A stretch of 64,000 bases of DNA from Bradyrhizobium sp. ORS 278 (GCF_000026145.1 NC_009445.1:3162001-3226000); one strand, 5' to 3'. Shown: positions 6,435-16,142, counted from the stretch's first letter. Numbers and translations: made by a program. The notes: generated from the sequence alone by a model not told the origin.

Positions 6435-8909
6435 ATGAGTCCCGCGAAGAAGAAGACGTCCGCGACGGTCAGTAATGATCTGTTCGACGACATTCCGGTG
6501 CTCAAGCGCAAATGGCACGCGGCGTTGAAGCCCGGCCAGAGCCTGCCGCGCTACGAAGACGTGATGCTGGGAAGCCTCGGCCGTCTCGCCGACCACGTCG
6601 CGCTGCTGCGGGAGGAGGATGACAGGCTCGAAATCACCCGCAGCGGCCGCTACGTCCAGCAATGGCTGCAGAACGATGGCTGGGATATTCCGGTCGAATC
6701 CGTCTCGCCGGACTGCGCGACCGTGCTGACGGAAGCTGCGATCTGTGCCGTGACCAGCTGCAAGCCGCATCTATCGACCGCCTATTGCGTGCGCGATGGC
6801 ATGGTGCGCACCTATGACGTGCTGGCGCTGCCGACCAGCTCGCGCTGGGGCAGGACGCTGGTCGGCACCTACATCAATGAGCGCGCCGCGCAGTACAATC
6901 TGCTCGATTCGATCTTCTCGACCACCGAGGACGGCGTCGTCTCGCTGGCCACCATTCGCGACAGTGCCGGTGTGCCGTGCGATTTCCAGGTGGTGCATCA
7001 CAATCAGTCCGCGGCCATCCTCCTCAAGCTTTCGCCGGCCGAGCTGCAATGGCGCCGGCTGAGGCAGGGCGGCACGATGCTCGGCACGGCGGACGTGCTC
7101 GCGCGATTGTTCTCCGTCGTGACGCACAGCGGCCGCGACCAGTTCGAGCTTGATTGCGACGATCGCAATCTGCGCCTCGGTGTGCACGCGTTCGGCGACA
7201 TTGTGTCTCTCACCGTCTCCGATGTCACCGCGCTGAAGCGCCGCGAAGCGTCGTTCCGCCTGCTGTTCGATGCCAATCCGCTGCCGATGGGTATCTTCGA
7301 TACCGAGACGGGGCGCATCCTGAAGGTCAACGCCGCCGCCGCCGCGCATTATGGCTACGACCGCGACCGGCTGCTCGGCATGACCATCTGGGAGCTCTGG
7401 CCGGAGAGCGAAACGACCGACCTGGGCGAGGCCATGGCGCGGCTGACGGCGCGCGACGATTTCCATCGCGAATGGCGGCACTATACGGCGGACGGCTCTC
7501 TGATCGACGTCCTGGCCTATGGCCGCAGGATCTCCTACGACGGCCGCGACGGGTTTCTGGTCGCCATCGTCGATATCACCGAGCGCCGCAAGGTCGAGGC
7601 CCGCATCGCGCACATGGCGCATCACGACGGGCTGACCAATCTGCCGAACCGCGAATTGTATCAGGAGCGTCTCAGGCAGGCGCTGCAGCCCGGACCTGGC
7701 GGCCCCAAGCCCATCGCGGTGCTGTGCGTCGATCTCGATCTTTTCAAGAATGTGAACGACTCGCTCGGTCATCCCATGGGCGACCGCCTGCTGCAGGCGG
7801 TGGCCGACCGGCTTCGGGAGCGCGTGCATGGCGGCGACCTGGCGGCGCGGCTCGGCGGCGACGAGTTCGCCGTGATCCTGGCCAACGCGCCGTCACTCAA
7901 CGAGGCCAGCGATTTCGCGGCCGGGCTGATCCAGGCGTTGAGCGCGCCCTACGAGATCGATGGCCAGGAACTCGTCATCGGCGCCTCGATCGGCATTGCG
8001 CTCGCGCCATCCGACGGCTCGACCAGCGAACAGCTGATGAAGAACGCCGACATGGCGCTGTACCGCGCCAAGGAGGAGGGTGGCGGCGTGCACCGCTTCT
8101 TCGAGAAAGACATGGACCTCCAGGCGCAGAAGCGACGCGACATGGAGCACGACCTGCGCCATGCCTTCGCGGAAGGCGAGTTCGAGCTGTACTACCAGCC
8201 GCTGGTCGAGCTTGCGACCAACACGATCTCCGGCTTCGAATGCCTGCTGCGCTGGCGCCATCCGGAGAAGGGTATGATCTCGCCTGCGGAGTTCATTCCG
8301 GTGGCCGAGGACATCGGGCTGATCGTGCCGCTCGGCGAATGGGTGCTGCGCGAGGCTTGCCGCGAAGCGGCGACATGGCCGGATGATATCAAGGTCGCGG
8401 TGAACCTTTCGCCGGTGCAATTCCGCAGCCGCAACCTGGTGCAGGTCGTAATGCAGGCGCTGGCCCAGTCGGGGCTGCAGCCGGCGCGGCTCGAGCTGGA
8501 GATCACCGAGTCAATCCTGCTCGCCGAGACCGAGGCCAATCTCGCGACCCTGCATCAGCTGCGCGCGCTCGGCATCCGCATCTCGATGGATGATTTCGGC
8601 ACCGGCTATTCCAGCCTCAGCTATCTCCGCAGCTTCCCGTTCGACAAGATCAAGATCGACCGCTCCTTCGTCAAGGATCTGGCCCAGCGCTCCGACTGCC
8701 TCGCCATCGTCCGCGCCATCTCGGGCCTCGGCAAGAGCCTCAACATCACGACCACGGCGGAGGGCGTCGAGACCTCGGATCAGCTCGACTGGCTCCGCGC
8801 GGAGGGCTGCAACCAGGTCCAGGGCTTCCTGTTCAGCGCGGCGCGCCCCGCCTCGGAGATCGCGGGGCTGCTGGCGCGGTTCGGCGCGAGAGAATCGAGG
8901 GCGGCGTGA
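6435..8909 (+). CDS. PAS-GGDEF-EAL cyclic-di-GMP turnover protein
   Basis: 824 residues from ATG 6435; an upstream in-frame TTG at 6393 lacks a ribosome site. No membrane segment is evident, so it is probably cytoplasmic. The N-terminal ~280 residues look like degenerate sensor domains, followed by a PAS domain (~275-400: FRLLFDANPLPMGIFDTETGRILKVNAAA, then DITERR). The GGDEF domain has the intact RLGGDEFAVIL (~474). The EAL domain has ECL in place of EAL (FECLLRWRHP, ~602), plus NLSPVQF, EITES and DDFGTGYSSL (~719), all catalytic signatures. The RxxD inhibitory site is HGGD, so product inhibition may be lost. Net direction of c-di-GMP change is not predictable. Confidence 0.92.
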   Translation: MSPAKKKTSATVSNDLFDDIPVLKRKWHAALKPGQSLPRYEDVMLGSLGRLADHVALLREEDDRLEITRSGRYVQQWLQNDGWDIPVESVSPDCATVLTEAAICAVTSCKPHLSTAYCVRDGMVRTYDVLALPTSSRWGRTLVGTYINERAAQYNLLDSIFSTTEDGVVSLATIRDSAGVPCDFQVVHHNQSAAILLKLSPAELQWRRLRQGGTMLGTADVLARLFSVVTHSGRDQFELDCDDRNLRLGVHAFGDIVSLTVSDVTALKRREASFRLLFDANPLPMGIFDTETGRILKVNAAAAAHYGYDRDRLLGMTIWELWPESETTDLGEAMARLTARDDFHREWRHYTADGSLIDVLAYGRRISYDGRDGFLVAIVDITERRKVEARIAHMAHHDGLTNLPNRELYQERLRQALQPGPGGPKPIAVLCVDLDLFKNVNDSLGHPMGDRLLQAVADRLRERVHGGDLAARLGGDEFAVILANAPSLNEASDFAAGLIQALSAPYEIDGQELVIGASIGIALAPSDGSTSEQLMKNADMALYRAKEEGGGVHRFFEKDMDLQAQKRRDMEHDLRHAFAEGEFELYYQPLVELATNTISGFECLLRWRHPEKGMISPAEFIPVAEDIGLIVPLGEWVLREACREAATWPDDIKVAVNLSPVQFRSRNLVQVVMQALAQSGLQPARLELEITESILLAETEANLATLHQLRALGIRISMDDFGTGYSSLSYLRSFPFDKIKIDRSFVKDLAQRSDCLAIVRAISGLGKSLNITTTAEGVETSDQLDWLRAEGCNQVQGFLFSAARPASEIAGLLARFGARESRAA

Positions 8910-8920
8910 TGCACCGATGT

Positions 8921-9031
8921 GTAGCCCGGATGAGCTCGAGCCTGCGCCCGCAGGGCGAAGGCTGGAGCGATATCCGGGTTCTCATCGGCTGCGTGTGTGA
9001 CCCCGGATATCGCTTCGCTCATCCGGGCTGC
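8921..9031. repeat. Repeat family A, copy 2
   Basis: Begins GTAGCCCGGATGAGC and ends GCTTCGCTCATCCGGGCTG, with an extra GC-rich insertion after the first arm (CGAGCCTGCGCCCGCAGGGCGAAGGC). Directly follows the GGDEF-EAL gene. Confidence 0.8.
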
Positions 9032-9103
9032 AGCAGCTGGCGCGCTTCGGCCGAAGAGCATCGAGAACGGCGTAAGTATATGACGGCCGCCACACCCTCT
9101 CTG

Positions 9104-9246
9104 GTCGTCCCGAAGAAGCGTGCCGCGGGCACGCGCCGATCCGGGACCCATAGCCACGGAGCGATGTTGGTGAGGGGCAGTGCCGACCCAGAGTCCATGA
9201 TCACACCCGCCGGTGGTTATGGGTCCCGGCGTTCGCCGGGACGACG
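9104..9246. repeat. Repeat family D, copy 1
   Basis: Begins GTCGTCCCG, contains CGGGACCCATAGCCAC, and ends TATGGGTCCCGGCGTTCGCC followed by GGGACGAC. The last arm contains the perfect dyad GTCCCGGCG/CGCCGGGAC. A second copy lies at 60828-60980. Confidence 0.7.
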
Positions 9247-9262
9247 GCCGACGCTGCGGCGA

Positions 9263-9826
9263 TCAGAACCGCGTCACGATATCTGTCAGCGCGGGGCGCG
9301 GGCGGTCCTCGCTCGGCTTGGTCGGCTTGCCGATATGGATGAGACCGGCGAGCTTCTCCTCCGGCTTCAGCCCGAAGCCGTCGAGCACGTCGCGGTCGAA
9401 CATGAACCAGCCGGACAGCCAGCAGCCGCCATAGCCGAGCGCGGTCGCCGCGGTCAGGATGTTCATGGCGCTGGCGCCGGCCGAGAGCTCCTGCTCGTAG
9501 GCCGGCACCTTCGGATGCGGCCTGGTGAAGCTGACGAGGCCGATCACCAGCGGCGCCTCCATGAAGCGGTTCTTCTCCACCTCGAGCTCGGCGGCGCTCG
9601 CTTGCGGGTTCTTCTTGGCGGCCACGGCTGCGATCACCTCGCCGGCGCGGCGGCGACCGTCGCCCTCGAACACGATGAAGCGCCAGGGGGCGAGCTTGCC
9701 GTGATCGGGCACGCGGGCGCCGATGGTCAGGATGGTGTCGATCTCGCTGGGCGAGGGGCCGGGGCCGCTCATCTCGCGCGGCTTCACGGAGCGGCGGGTC
9801 TTCAAGAGTTCAAGGGCGTCGGTCAC
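9263..9826 (-). CDS. Nitroreductase family protein (YdjA-like)
   Basis: 187 residues from GTG at 9826, the first sensible start before the conserved TDALELLKTRRSVK; the much longer upstream frame is not supported. The N-terminal RRSVK is the FMN-phosphate-binding signature. VPDHGKLAPWRFIVFEGDGRR and ASAMNILTAATALGYGGCWLSGW match the YdjA group, and the C-terminal IHIGKPTKPSEDRPRP closes the FMN site. Such enzymes reduce nitro compounds or quinones with NAD(P)H as homodimers; the natural substrate is unknown. Cytosolic. It is divergent from the winged-helix gene at 10097. Confidence 0.9.
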   Translation of the reverse strand: MTDALELLKTRRSVKPREMSGPGPSPSEIDTILTIGARVPDHGKLAPWRFIVFEGDGRRRAGEVIAAVAAKKNPQASAAELEVEKNRFMEAPLVIGLVSFTRPHPKVPAYEQELSAGASAMNILTAATALGYGGCWLSGWFMFDRDVLDGFGLKPEEKLAGLIHIGKPTKPSEDRPRPALTDIVTRF

Positions 9827-10096
9827 GTCGGGGCATCTCGTTCGTTGGACGGCGAACAGATAGCATGCGGAACTGGCCGCAACGAGGCCAAGACCCCTCG
9901 ATTTGATCGCTTCTACCGGTGCAGGCCTGTTCAAGCCCAACGCTGGTTCCGGCACACCATCATGCGCGATACGCGGCAGGTGCGGCTTTCTGTCCGAACG
10001 TCCCATATTCCGCAGCAAATTGTCGAACCTTGCGAAGGTCGGTAAAAACATAGTGCTGAGTGTCTTCCAGGGGCTGCTTCAATTGCACGATCTGCC

Positions 10097-11011
10097 ATGC
10101 CGACGACCGCGATGACGCCAGCACCCGAAGCCGTCATGCGGCTGCGGCGCAAGCCGGGTTTTGCCCAGGCGATGCGGGCATCGACCGATGCCGCCGTCCG
10201 GCTGTACCGCGGTGATCGCATCCTCAATGCGCTGCTCAGCGACCGAGCGCGGGCGCTGTTTCCGCACGTCGCGCTGTATCTTCATCTCGCCCAGCAGCGC
10301 GACGGCGAGTTCGGTCTCACCGTCGGCGCCATGAAGGAGATGTGCGCCAGGCTCGACCTGTGCAGCGCAGGCCGCTGCGAGGCGATGCTGGCACTCATGC
10401 GCGCGACGGGGCTCGTGGCCGCGGCGCCGCATCTGGACCGTCGTCGGCGGCCGCTGGTGCCGACCGACAAGCTGTTCGCGCTGCATCGCGAGCGCTGGGG
10501 CGTGCAGTTCGATGCCATGAGCGCGGTGGTCCCGGCGGCGGTCACCTACCGCGCAGCACTGAATGATCCCGCCTTCGTCAGGACCTTCGTGCTCGAGCTC
10601 GGCCGCCGCTTCATCGCCGGTTTGCGCGTGCTCGACGGCGCACCGGAGCTGGAACCATTTGCCGAGCGCACCGCCGGCATGGTGATCCTGTTCAGCCTCG
10701 CCCAGGGCGGCGGAGCGGCGGAGCCGTTCCCGCCAGAGCGGCCCGTGCCGTTGTCCATCAACGGCCTGTCGACGCGCTTCTCGGTGTCGCGCAAGCACGT
10801 GCTGTCGCTGATCCGCGCGGCCGAGGACAAAGGCCTTCTGGCCCGCGGCGGCGCCGGCGACGCGGTCACGATCCTGCCCCGCGGACGCGAGGCGATCGAG
10901 CAGATGCTGGCGACGATGTTTCTTTACCTCGCCGAATGCGCCGAGGTGGCGCGGCAGGCTGCGGGCAGGGAAGGGAGGGCGACGAATGCGGTGGCCAGCC
11001 TGTCGGCCTAG
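10097..11011 (+). CDS. Winged-helix DNA-binding protein of unknown role
   Basis: 304 residues, cytosolic and helical. The C-terminal third has a helix-turn-helix-like stretch (LSINGLSTRFSVSRKHVLSLIRAAEDKGLLA, ~219-250), and the N-terminal half has a second region resembling a winged helix (LTVGAMKEMCARLDLCSAGRCEAMLALMRATGLV, ~75-110). Two tandem winged helices on one chain would suggest a transcription factor, but I do not recognise the family. Start assignment is uncertain: ATG 10097 and ATG 10112 both lack a good ribosome site. The divergent nitroreductase may be its target, which is inference from position only. Confidence 0.7.
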   Translation: MPTTAMTPAPEAVMRLRRKPGFAQAMRASTDAAVRLYRGDRILNALLSDRARALFPHVALYLHLAQQRDGEFGLTVGAMKEMCARLDLCSAGRCEAMLALMRATGLVAAAPHLDRRRRPLVPTDKLFALHRERWGVQFDAMSAVVPAAVTYRAALNDPAFVRTFVLELGRRFIAGLRVLDGAPELEPFAERTAGMVILFSLAQGGGAAEPFPPERPVPLSINGLSTRFSVSRKHVLSLIRAAEDKGLLARGGAGDAVTILPRGREAIEQMLATMFLYLAECAEVARQAAGREGRATNAVASLSA

Positions 11012-11014
11012 CCA

Positions 11015-11128
11015 TGTCGCCCGGATGAGCGCACGCCGAAGCCCGTCAGGGCTGCGGCGGGAGCGAGATCCGGGATCTCACGCATTGTTGCGGATACCCG
11101 CATCTCGCTGCGCTCATGCGGGCTACGA
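11015..11128. repeat. Repeat family A, copy 3
   Basis: Begins GTCGCCCGGATGAGCGCA, is interrupted by CGCCGAAGCCCGTCAGGGCTGCGGCG, and closes with ATCTCGCTGCGCTCATGCGG followed by GCTACGA. Lies between the convergent winged-helix gene and thrS. Confidence 0.75.
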
Positions 11129-11140
11129 AGCGGCCTTCGC

Positions 11141-13207
11141 TCAGGCCGCCTCGCGCTGCCTGCGTCGCACGTCCGGCGGCGTCGCCTCGTCGACGAGCGC
11201 GGCGATGGCATCCGCGGTCGGCATCACCGTCTGGCCGTCGCGGCCGAGGCGGCGGACGGAGACCGAATGCGTCTCGGCCTCCTTCTTGCCGACCACGAGC
11301 AGCGCCGGGATCTTCTGCAGCGAATGCTCGCGGACCTTGTAGTTGATCTTCTCGTTGCGAAGATCGATCTCGGCCCGAAGACCCGCCCGGCGCAGCGCCG
11401 CCAGCACCTGCTTGGCGTATTCGTCGCCTTCGGAGGTGATGGTGGTGACGACGACCTGGGTCGGCGCCAGCCACAGCGGGAAGCTGCCGGCATAGTGCTC
11501 GATCAGGATGCCGATGAAGCGCTCCATCGAGCCGCAGATCGCCCGATGCACCATCACCGGCGCCTTCTTGGCGCCGTCGGCGTCGATGTAGAACGCGCCG
11601 AACCGCTCCGGCAGGTTGAAGTCGACCTGCGTGGTGCCGCACTGCCAGTCGCGGCCGATGGCGTCGCGCAGCACGTATTCGAACTTCGGCCCGTAGAACG
11701 CGCCTTCGCCCGGATTGATCTCGGTGCGGATGTGGTTGTTCTGCGCCTTGATCTCGTTCAGCACGGTCGCCATCACGCGCTCGGCATGATCCCACATTTC
11801 GTCGGTGCCGACGCGCTTCTCCGGCCGGGTCGACAGCTTGACCGTCAACTCGCCCTCGAACCCGAAGTCGGAGTAGGTCGAGAGGATCAGATCGTTGATC
11901 TTCAGGCACTCCTCGGCGAGCTGGTCTTCCGTGCAGAACACATGCGCGTCGTCCTGGGTGAAGCCGCGCACGCGCATCAACCCGTGCATGGCGCCGGAGG
12001 CCTCGTAGCGGTGCACGACGCCGAACTCGGCGAGCCGCATCGGCAGGTCGCGGTAGCTCTTCAGGCCATGCTTGAAGATCTGCACGTGACCCGGGCAGTT
12101 CATCGGCTTCAGCGCGAACCAGCGCTTGTCCTCGGCCTCGTCGCCGGCGGACTGCGCCGCGAACATGTTCTCGCGGTACCAGTTCCAGTGGCCGGAGGTC
12201 TCCCACAGCGACTTGTCGAGGATCTGCGGCGCATTCACCTCGTCATAGTCGCCGGCAAGACGCCTGCGCATATAGGCGATCAGCGCCTGGAAGATGCTCC
12301 AGCCCTTGGGGTGCCAGAACACGACGCCAGGGCCTTCCTCCTGGAAGTGGAACAGGTCGAGCTCGCGACCGAGCTTGCGGTGGTCACGCTTCTCGGCTTC
12401 CTCGATCTGCTTCAGATAGGCGTCGAGCTGCTCCTGCTTGGCGAAGGCGGTGCCGTAGATGCGGGTCAGCATCGGGTTGTTGGAATCGCCGCGCCAATAG
12501 GCGCCCGCCACCTTCATCAGCTTGAACGCGTTGCCGATCTTCCCCGTCGAGGTCATGTGCGGGCCGCGGCACAAATCGAACCAGTCGCCCTGATAGTAGA
12601 TCTTGATCGGCTCGTTGCCGGGAATGGCATCGACCAGCTCGACCTTGAACGCCTCGCCCTTGTCGCGGAACACCTGCTTGGTCTTCTCGCGGTCCCAGAC
12701 CTCCTTGGTGAAGGGCTTGTCGCGGCCGATGATCTCGCGCATCTTCTTCTCGATCGCGGCAAAGTCCTCGGGCGTGAACGGCTCGTTGCGGAAGAAGTCG
12801 TAATAGAAGCCGTTCTCGATGACCGGGCCGATCGTGACCTGGGTGCCCGGCCACAGCGCCTGCACCGCTTCCGCGAGCACGTGCGCGCAGTCGTGCCGGA
12901 TCAGCTCCAGCGCGCGTGGATCGTCGCGGTCGACGAGCTCGAGCCTGGCATCCTCGTTGATCGGATCGTTGAGGTCGGCGACGTCGCCGTTCAGCGCCAT
13001 TGCGACCGTGCGCTTGGCGAGCGAGGGCGAAATGCCCTTGGCGATGTCCAAGCCGGTGGTGCCCCTGGGATATTCGCGCTTGGCGCCGTCCGGGAAGCTG
13101 ATGGTGATCTTCTCGACCGGAGCGGCGGGCTTGAGGTTGCTGAGGCTGTACTGGAAGCCGGACTTGGACTGGTCGGATTTCGAATCGGGGGATTTCGAGT
13201 CGGGCAT
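11141..13207 (-). CDS. thrS: Threonyl-tRNA synthetase
   Basis: 688 residues, slightly longer than the E. coli enzyme because of a polar N-terminal tail (~1-30). Domains in order: TGS (~35-95), the editing domain with the HxxxH pair in [10 protein letters not shown] (~105-115), the class II catalytic core with the zinc region MNCPGH and motif 2 ([24 protein letters not shown]), motif 3 ([16 protein letters not shown]) and the C-terminal anticodon-binding domain. It charges tRNA-Thr; a tRNA-Thr gene is also in this window. ATG at 13207 has GGAGAGAGA just upstream. No T-box-like leader is visible. Confidence 0.98.
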   Translation of the reverse strand: MPDSKSPDSKSDQSKSGFQYSLSNLKPAAPVEKITISFPDGAKREYPRGTTGLDIAKGISPSLAKRTVAMALNGDVADLNDPINEDARLELVDRDDPRALELIRHDCAHVLAEAVQALWPGTQVTIGPVIENGFYYDFFRNEPFTPEDFAAIEKKMREIIGRDKPFTKEVWDREKTKQVFRDKGEAFKVELVDAIPGNEPIKIYYQGDWFDLCRGPHMTSTGKIGNAFKLMKVAGAYWRGDSNNPMLTRIYGTAFAKQEQLDAYLKQIEEAEKRDHRKLGRELDLFHFQEEGPGVVFWHPKGWSIFQALIAYMRRRLAGDYDEVNAPQILDKSLWETSGHWNWYRENMFAAQSAGDEAEDKRWFALKPMNCPGHVQIFKHGLKSYRDLPMRLAEFGVVHRYEASGAMHGLMRVRGFTQDDAHVFCTEDQLAEECLKINDLILSTYSDFGFEGELTVKLSTRPEKRVGTDEMWDHAERVMATVLNEIKAQNNHIRTEINPGEGAFYGPKFEYVLRDAIGRDWQCGTTQVDFNLPERFGAFYIDADGAKKAPVMVHRAICGSMERFIGILIEHYAGSFPLWLAPTQVVVTTITSEGDEYAKQVLAALRRAGLRAEIDLRNEKINYKVREHSLQKIPALLVVGKKEAETHSVSVRRLGRDGQTVMPTADAIAALVDEATPPDVRRRQREAA

Positions 13208-13406
13208 TTTCTCTCTCCGTTAGCTCACTCCTGCGAACGAGCGCAGGTAAGCGGGAGCCTGGGGTATAGCAGGGGATTTCCAGGCTGCAACCCTCGGGGA
13301 AGACGGGAAAACCGGTCGATTGGGGGCGGCTGTTGCGGTGCGGACATTGTCGCCGCTGGCCGGTATGATACAACTTCAAGTATTCAAAGCGTGGGAGCGC
13401 GTGGTG

Positions 13407-14876
13407 ATGGTGTCTTTCGGGGGGACGCCGTTTTGGCTTTCGATCCGGCGCGGCAGCAGACAGGCCGCTGCCGCGATCGTCATCGCGGGGCTGATGGGAT
13501 CTGGAGCGTTCGCGGCCGTGCCGCCGACAACCCAGCCCTCGTCAACCAAGCCGCTGGCGAGCAAGCCATTGATCGGCAAGCCGGCGATCCCGGTCAGGCC
13601 GGCCGCACCGGCGATGCTGCCGAGGCAAGCCGCGCCGGCGAAGCCGGCGGCAGATGCCGCGCCGGCGAAGAAGCCTGCGGCCTCGCCCCGGATTGCCGAC
13701 AATTCGGCGCCGATCTCATTCGCGCTCGTCAAAGGCGGGCCTGATTCCTGCGGTCCGGGCTGCGACACCTGGATCGCGGCGGAAGGCAAGATCGATGGCA
13801 GCGCGCTGGCGCGGCTGCGCAAGTTCATGAAGCAGATCGGCGAGCGCAAGCTGCCGATCTACTTCAACTCGCCCGGCGGCAATGTCGAGCAGGCGCTCGC
13901 GATGGGCAACTGGCTCCGCGAGAAGAAGGCCTCCGTTCGCGTGGGAAGGACCACCGCGCGCGAATGCGGCTTCGAGCCGCAGGAGGGCGAGGTCTGCACC
14001 AAGCTGAAGCTGTCCGGCCGCGAGCTGCATGGCGAGGTCTGGACCCGCGGGTCGATGTGCAACTCGGCCTGCCCCTATATCATCCTCGGCGCGCCCAGCC
14101 GCGAGCTCGCTCCGGACGTGACGCTCGCGGTGCATTCGCCGCGCGTGATCCTGAACTTCACCGGCGGCGTGCCGACGCACGAGATGCGCGTGCAGGCGCT
14201 GCAGCGGGCGATGGAGCGGGCCGACAAGATGGTGCTCGACTACATCAACAAGCTCGGCGCCGATCCAGGCCTCTTGACGGCGGCGCGCTCGGTGCCGTTC
14301 GAGAGCATGCGCATCCTGACGCGGGAGGAGATCGTGCGCTTCGCGCTCGACAAGCGCGAGCGGGTCGAGAGTCCCTGGATGTTCGAGGCGGCCGCCCGCG
14401 GCATCGCCTACAAGACCATCCTGTCGCGCAACGGCGGCGAATCCACGTTCCGCACCACGCGCTTCCAGCTCGTCTGCTTCCACCAGGACCGCTTCGAGCT
14501 CGATGTCGAGCGCAACGCGGGACCGGCCGGTGGTGTCGGGATTCTGTCGATCGCCAGCGGCGACCTCAGGCTCAACTTCCTGTCGCCGCCGCGCCGGTCG
14601 GGCGAGCGCGAGACGTGGGGGGTGTTTCTCAACGGCAGTCAGATGAAGACGCTGGCATCATCCGCCGCTGTCGAGTTGAGCGATGCGTCGTTGAGCGGGG
14701 CGCGTCTGGGCGGATCGGGTTTTCCGGTCGGGGGCGATGGACTGCAGAACGTCGTGAAGAAGCTGACGGACAGCTGTCCGCCGTCGAAGGCCGTGACTTA
14801 TCCTTCTCCTTCGGGCACGCCCGTGCCGTGGATGCAAGCGCCGTCACCACAAGCGTCGGCCCAGCCCGTACGCTGA
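13407..14876 (+). CDS. Secreted ClpP/crotonase-fold protein (COG3904-like)
   Basis: About 489 residues from ATG 13407; GTG 13401 and 13404 are alternatives behind GGGAG. The signal peptide ends near SGAFA-AV. A Pro/Ala/Lys-rich linker (~40-115) precedes a ClpP-like domain: GKIDGSALARLRKFMKQIGERKLPIYFNSPGGNVEQALAMGNWLREKKASVRVG, then GSMCNSACPYIILGA with a candidate Ser nucleophile, then LAVHSPR. The C-terminal ~150 residues match nothing I recognise. Proteins of this group are predicted periplasmic and have no assigned substrate. A second member is encoded at 21992. Confidence 0.75.
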   Translation: MVSFGGTPFWLSIRRGSRQAAAAIVIAGLMGSGAFAAVPPTTQPSSTKPLASKPLIGKPAIPVRPAAPAMLPRQAAPAKPAADAAPAKKPAASPRIADNSAPISFALVKGGPDSCGPGCDTWIAAEGKIDGSALARLRKFMKQIGERKLPIYFNSPGGNVEQALAMGNWLREKKASVRVGRTTARECGFEPQEGEVCTKLKLSGRELHGEVWTRGSMCNSACPYIILGAPSRELAPDVTLAVHSPRVILNFTGGVPTHEMRVQALQRAMERADKMVLDYINKLGADPGLLTAARSVPFESMRILTREEIVRFALDKRERVESPWMFEAAARGIAYKTILSRNGGESTFRTTRFQLVCFHQDRFELDVERNAGPAGGVGILSIASGDLRLNFLSPPRRSGERETWGVFLNGSQMKTLASSAAVELSDASLSGARLGGSGFPVGGDGLQNVVKKLTDSCPPSKAVTYPSPSGTPVPWMQAPSPQASAQPVR

Positions 14877-14909
14877 CGGGACGAAAGAATATCATGTGCG
14901 GCATGAGGA

Positions 14910-14933
14910 ATTTTCATGCAGGTGCATGAAAAT
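14910..14933. promoter_or_regulatory. Perfect palindrome upstream of the MFS transporter (candidate operator)
   Basis: Arms ATTTTCATGCA and TGCATGAAAAT are exact inverses separated by GG. The element ends 18 bases before the transporter ATG and 33 bases after the preceding stop. It is AT-rich against a GC-rich background, is followed by no T-tract, and sits where a repressor would block transcription or initiation. Confidence 0.6.
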
Positions 14934-14951
14934 CCCTGCTATTGAACGGTC

Positions 14952-16142
14952 ATGACATCCGCTTCGACCATGCACGCCGAGACCCCGCCGCGCTTCGCGC
15001 CGACCGCGCTGATGCTCGGCAACATCATTACCGGTTGCTCGGTGCTGGCGCCCGCCGGCCTGCTGCCCGAGCTCGCCGAGGGTCTTTCGGTCGAGGTTCA
15101 CACCGCCGGCCTGCTGATCACCTTCGGCGCCGTCGTGCTGTGCATCTGTTCGCCCCTGACGGCTTGGCTGACCGGCCGCTTCGACCGCCGCCTCCTGCTG
15201 GCGTTCACGTTGCTGGTGCTCGCGCTGGGGAACCTCGCCTCGGCATTCGCCCCGAGCTACGCGAGCCTGCTCGTGATCAGGCTGGTGATGCTGGCGGTTG
15301 GCGCCCTGTATACGCCGCAGGCGGCAGGGACAGCGGCGCTGATCAGTCCGGTCGAGAAGCGCGGCAGCACGATCGCCTATGTGTTTCTCGGCTGGTCGCT
15401 GGCCGCCGCCGTCGGACTGCCGCTGATCACTTTCATCGGCAGTCATTCCGGCTGGCGCGCGGCCTATCTCACGGTCGGCGCCGCCGGTGCGGTCAGCCTG
15501 TTGCTGCTGACATGGCGGCTGCCATCCGGCTTGAAGGGTGCGCCGGTCGAGCTGAAGACCTGGAGCGAGCTCGGCCGCAACCGCTTGGTCGTGCTGCTGC
15601 TCCTGATCACGACCCTGCAGATGTCGGGACAGTTCGTCATCTTCACCTTCATGGGCCCGCTGCTGAAGACGTTGACCGGCGCGGAGCCTAACGCGGTCGG
15701 ACTTGTGTTCGCGATCTATGGCATCTGCGGCTTCGTCGGCGTCGTGATCGCCACCCGGATCGTCGACGGCTGGGGGCCGTATCGGACGTCGCTGCTGTTC
15801 ACCTGCCTGTTGTTCGCCGGGATTGCGCTCTGGACCGCCAGCGCCGGCGTCTATGCGGCGATGGCGTTGGCGGTCGCGATCTGGGGACTTGGGTTCGCGT
15901 CGACCAACTCGATGCAGCAGGTCCGCCTGGTCGCGGCGGCGCCGCCGCTCGCATCCGCCTCAGTGTCGCTCAACACCTCGGTGCTCTATATCGGGCAGGC
16001 GATCGGTTCCGCGGTGGGTGGAAGCCTGTTCGCGCGGGGCGCCCTCGGCGCCACCGGCTATGTCGCCATGGCGTTTGTGATGCTGGCGCTGCTCGCCATT
16101 CTGGCGAGCCGGCCGCGGTCGCCGGTCGCGGCACTCGCCTGA
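14952..16142 (+). CDS. MFS transporter, drug/sugar:H+ antiporter type (DHA1-like)
   Basis: 396 residues with 12 hydrophobic segments. The cytoplasmic loop after TM2 carries TGRFDRR, the MFS motif A-like signature, and the sixth and seventh segments are separated by a short loop (KTWSELGRNRL). The overall pattern resembles AraJ/YdhP-type exporters of sugars, arabinose-like compounds or drugs in the inner membrane. The substrate is not determinable. Start is ATG 14952; ribosome binding is weak. It appears monocistronic, with a strong palindrome at 14910-14933, but no regulator gene is adjacent. Confidence 0.9.
   Translation: MTSASTMHAETPPRFAPTALMLGNIITGCSVLAPAGLLPELAEGLSVEVHTAGLLITFGAVVLCICSPLTAWLTGRFDRRLLLAFTLLVLALGNLASAFAPSYASLLVIRLVMLAVGALYTPQAAGTAALISPVEKRGSTIAYVFLGWSLAAAVGLPLITFIGSHSGWRAAYLTVGAAGAVSLLLLTWRLPSGLKGAPVELKTWSELGRNRLVVLLLLITTLQMSGQFVIFTFMGPLLKTLTGAEPNAVGLVFAIYGICGFVGVVIATRIVDGWGPYRTSLLFTCLLFAGIALWTASAGVYAAMALAVAIWGLGFASTNSMQQVRLVAAAPPLASASVSLNTSVLYIGQAIGSAVGGSLFARGALGATGYVAMAFVMLALLAILASRPRSPVAALA

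Noticed and set aside
8906..10045. 379-codon plus-strand frame over the nitroreductase
   Set aside because: Overlaps repeats A and D and the nitroreductase in antisense; no recognisable domain.
11267..13744. 825-codon frame antisense to thrS
   Set aside because: High-GC codon bias makes long antisense frames; thrS is unmistakable.
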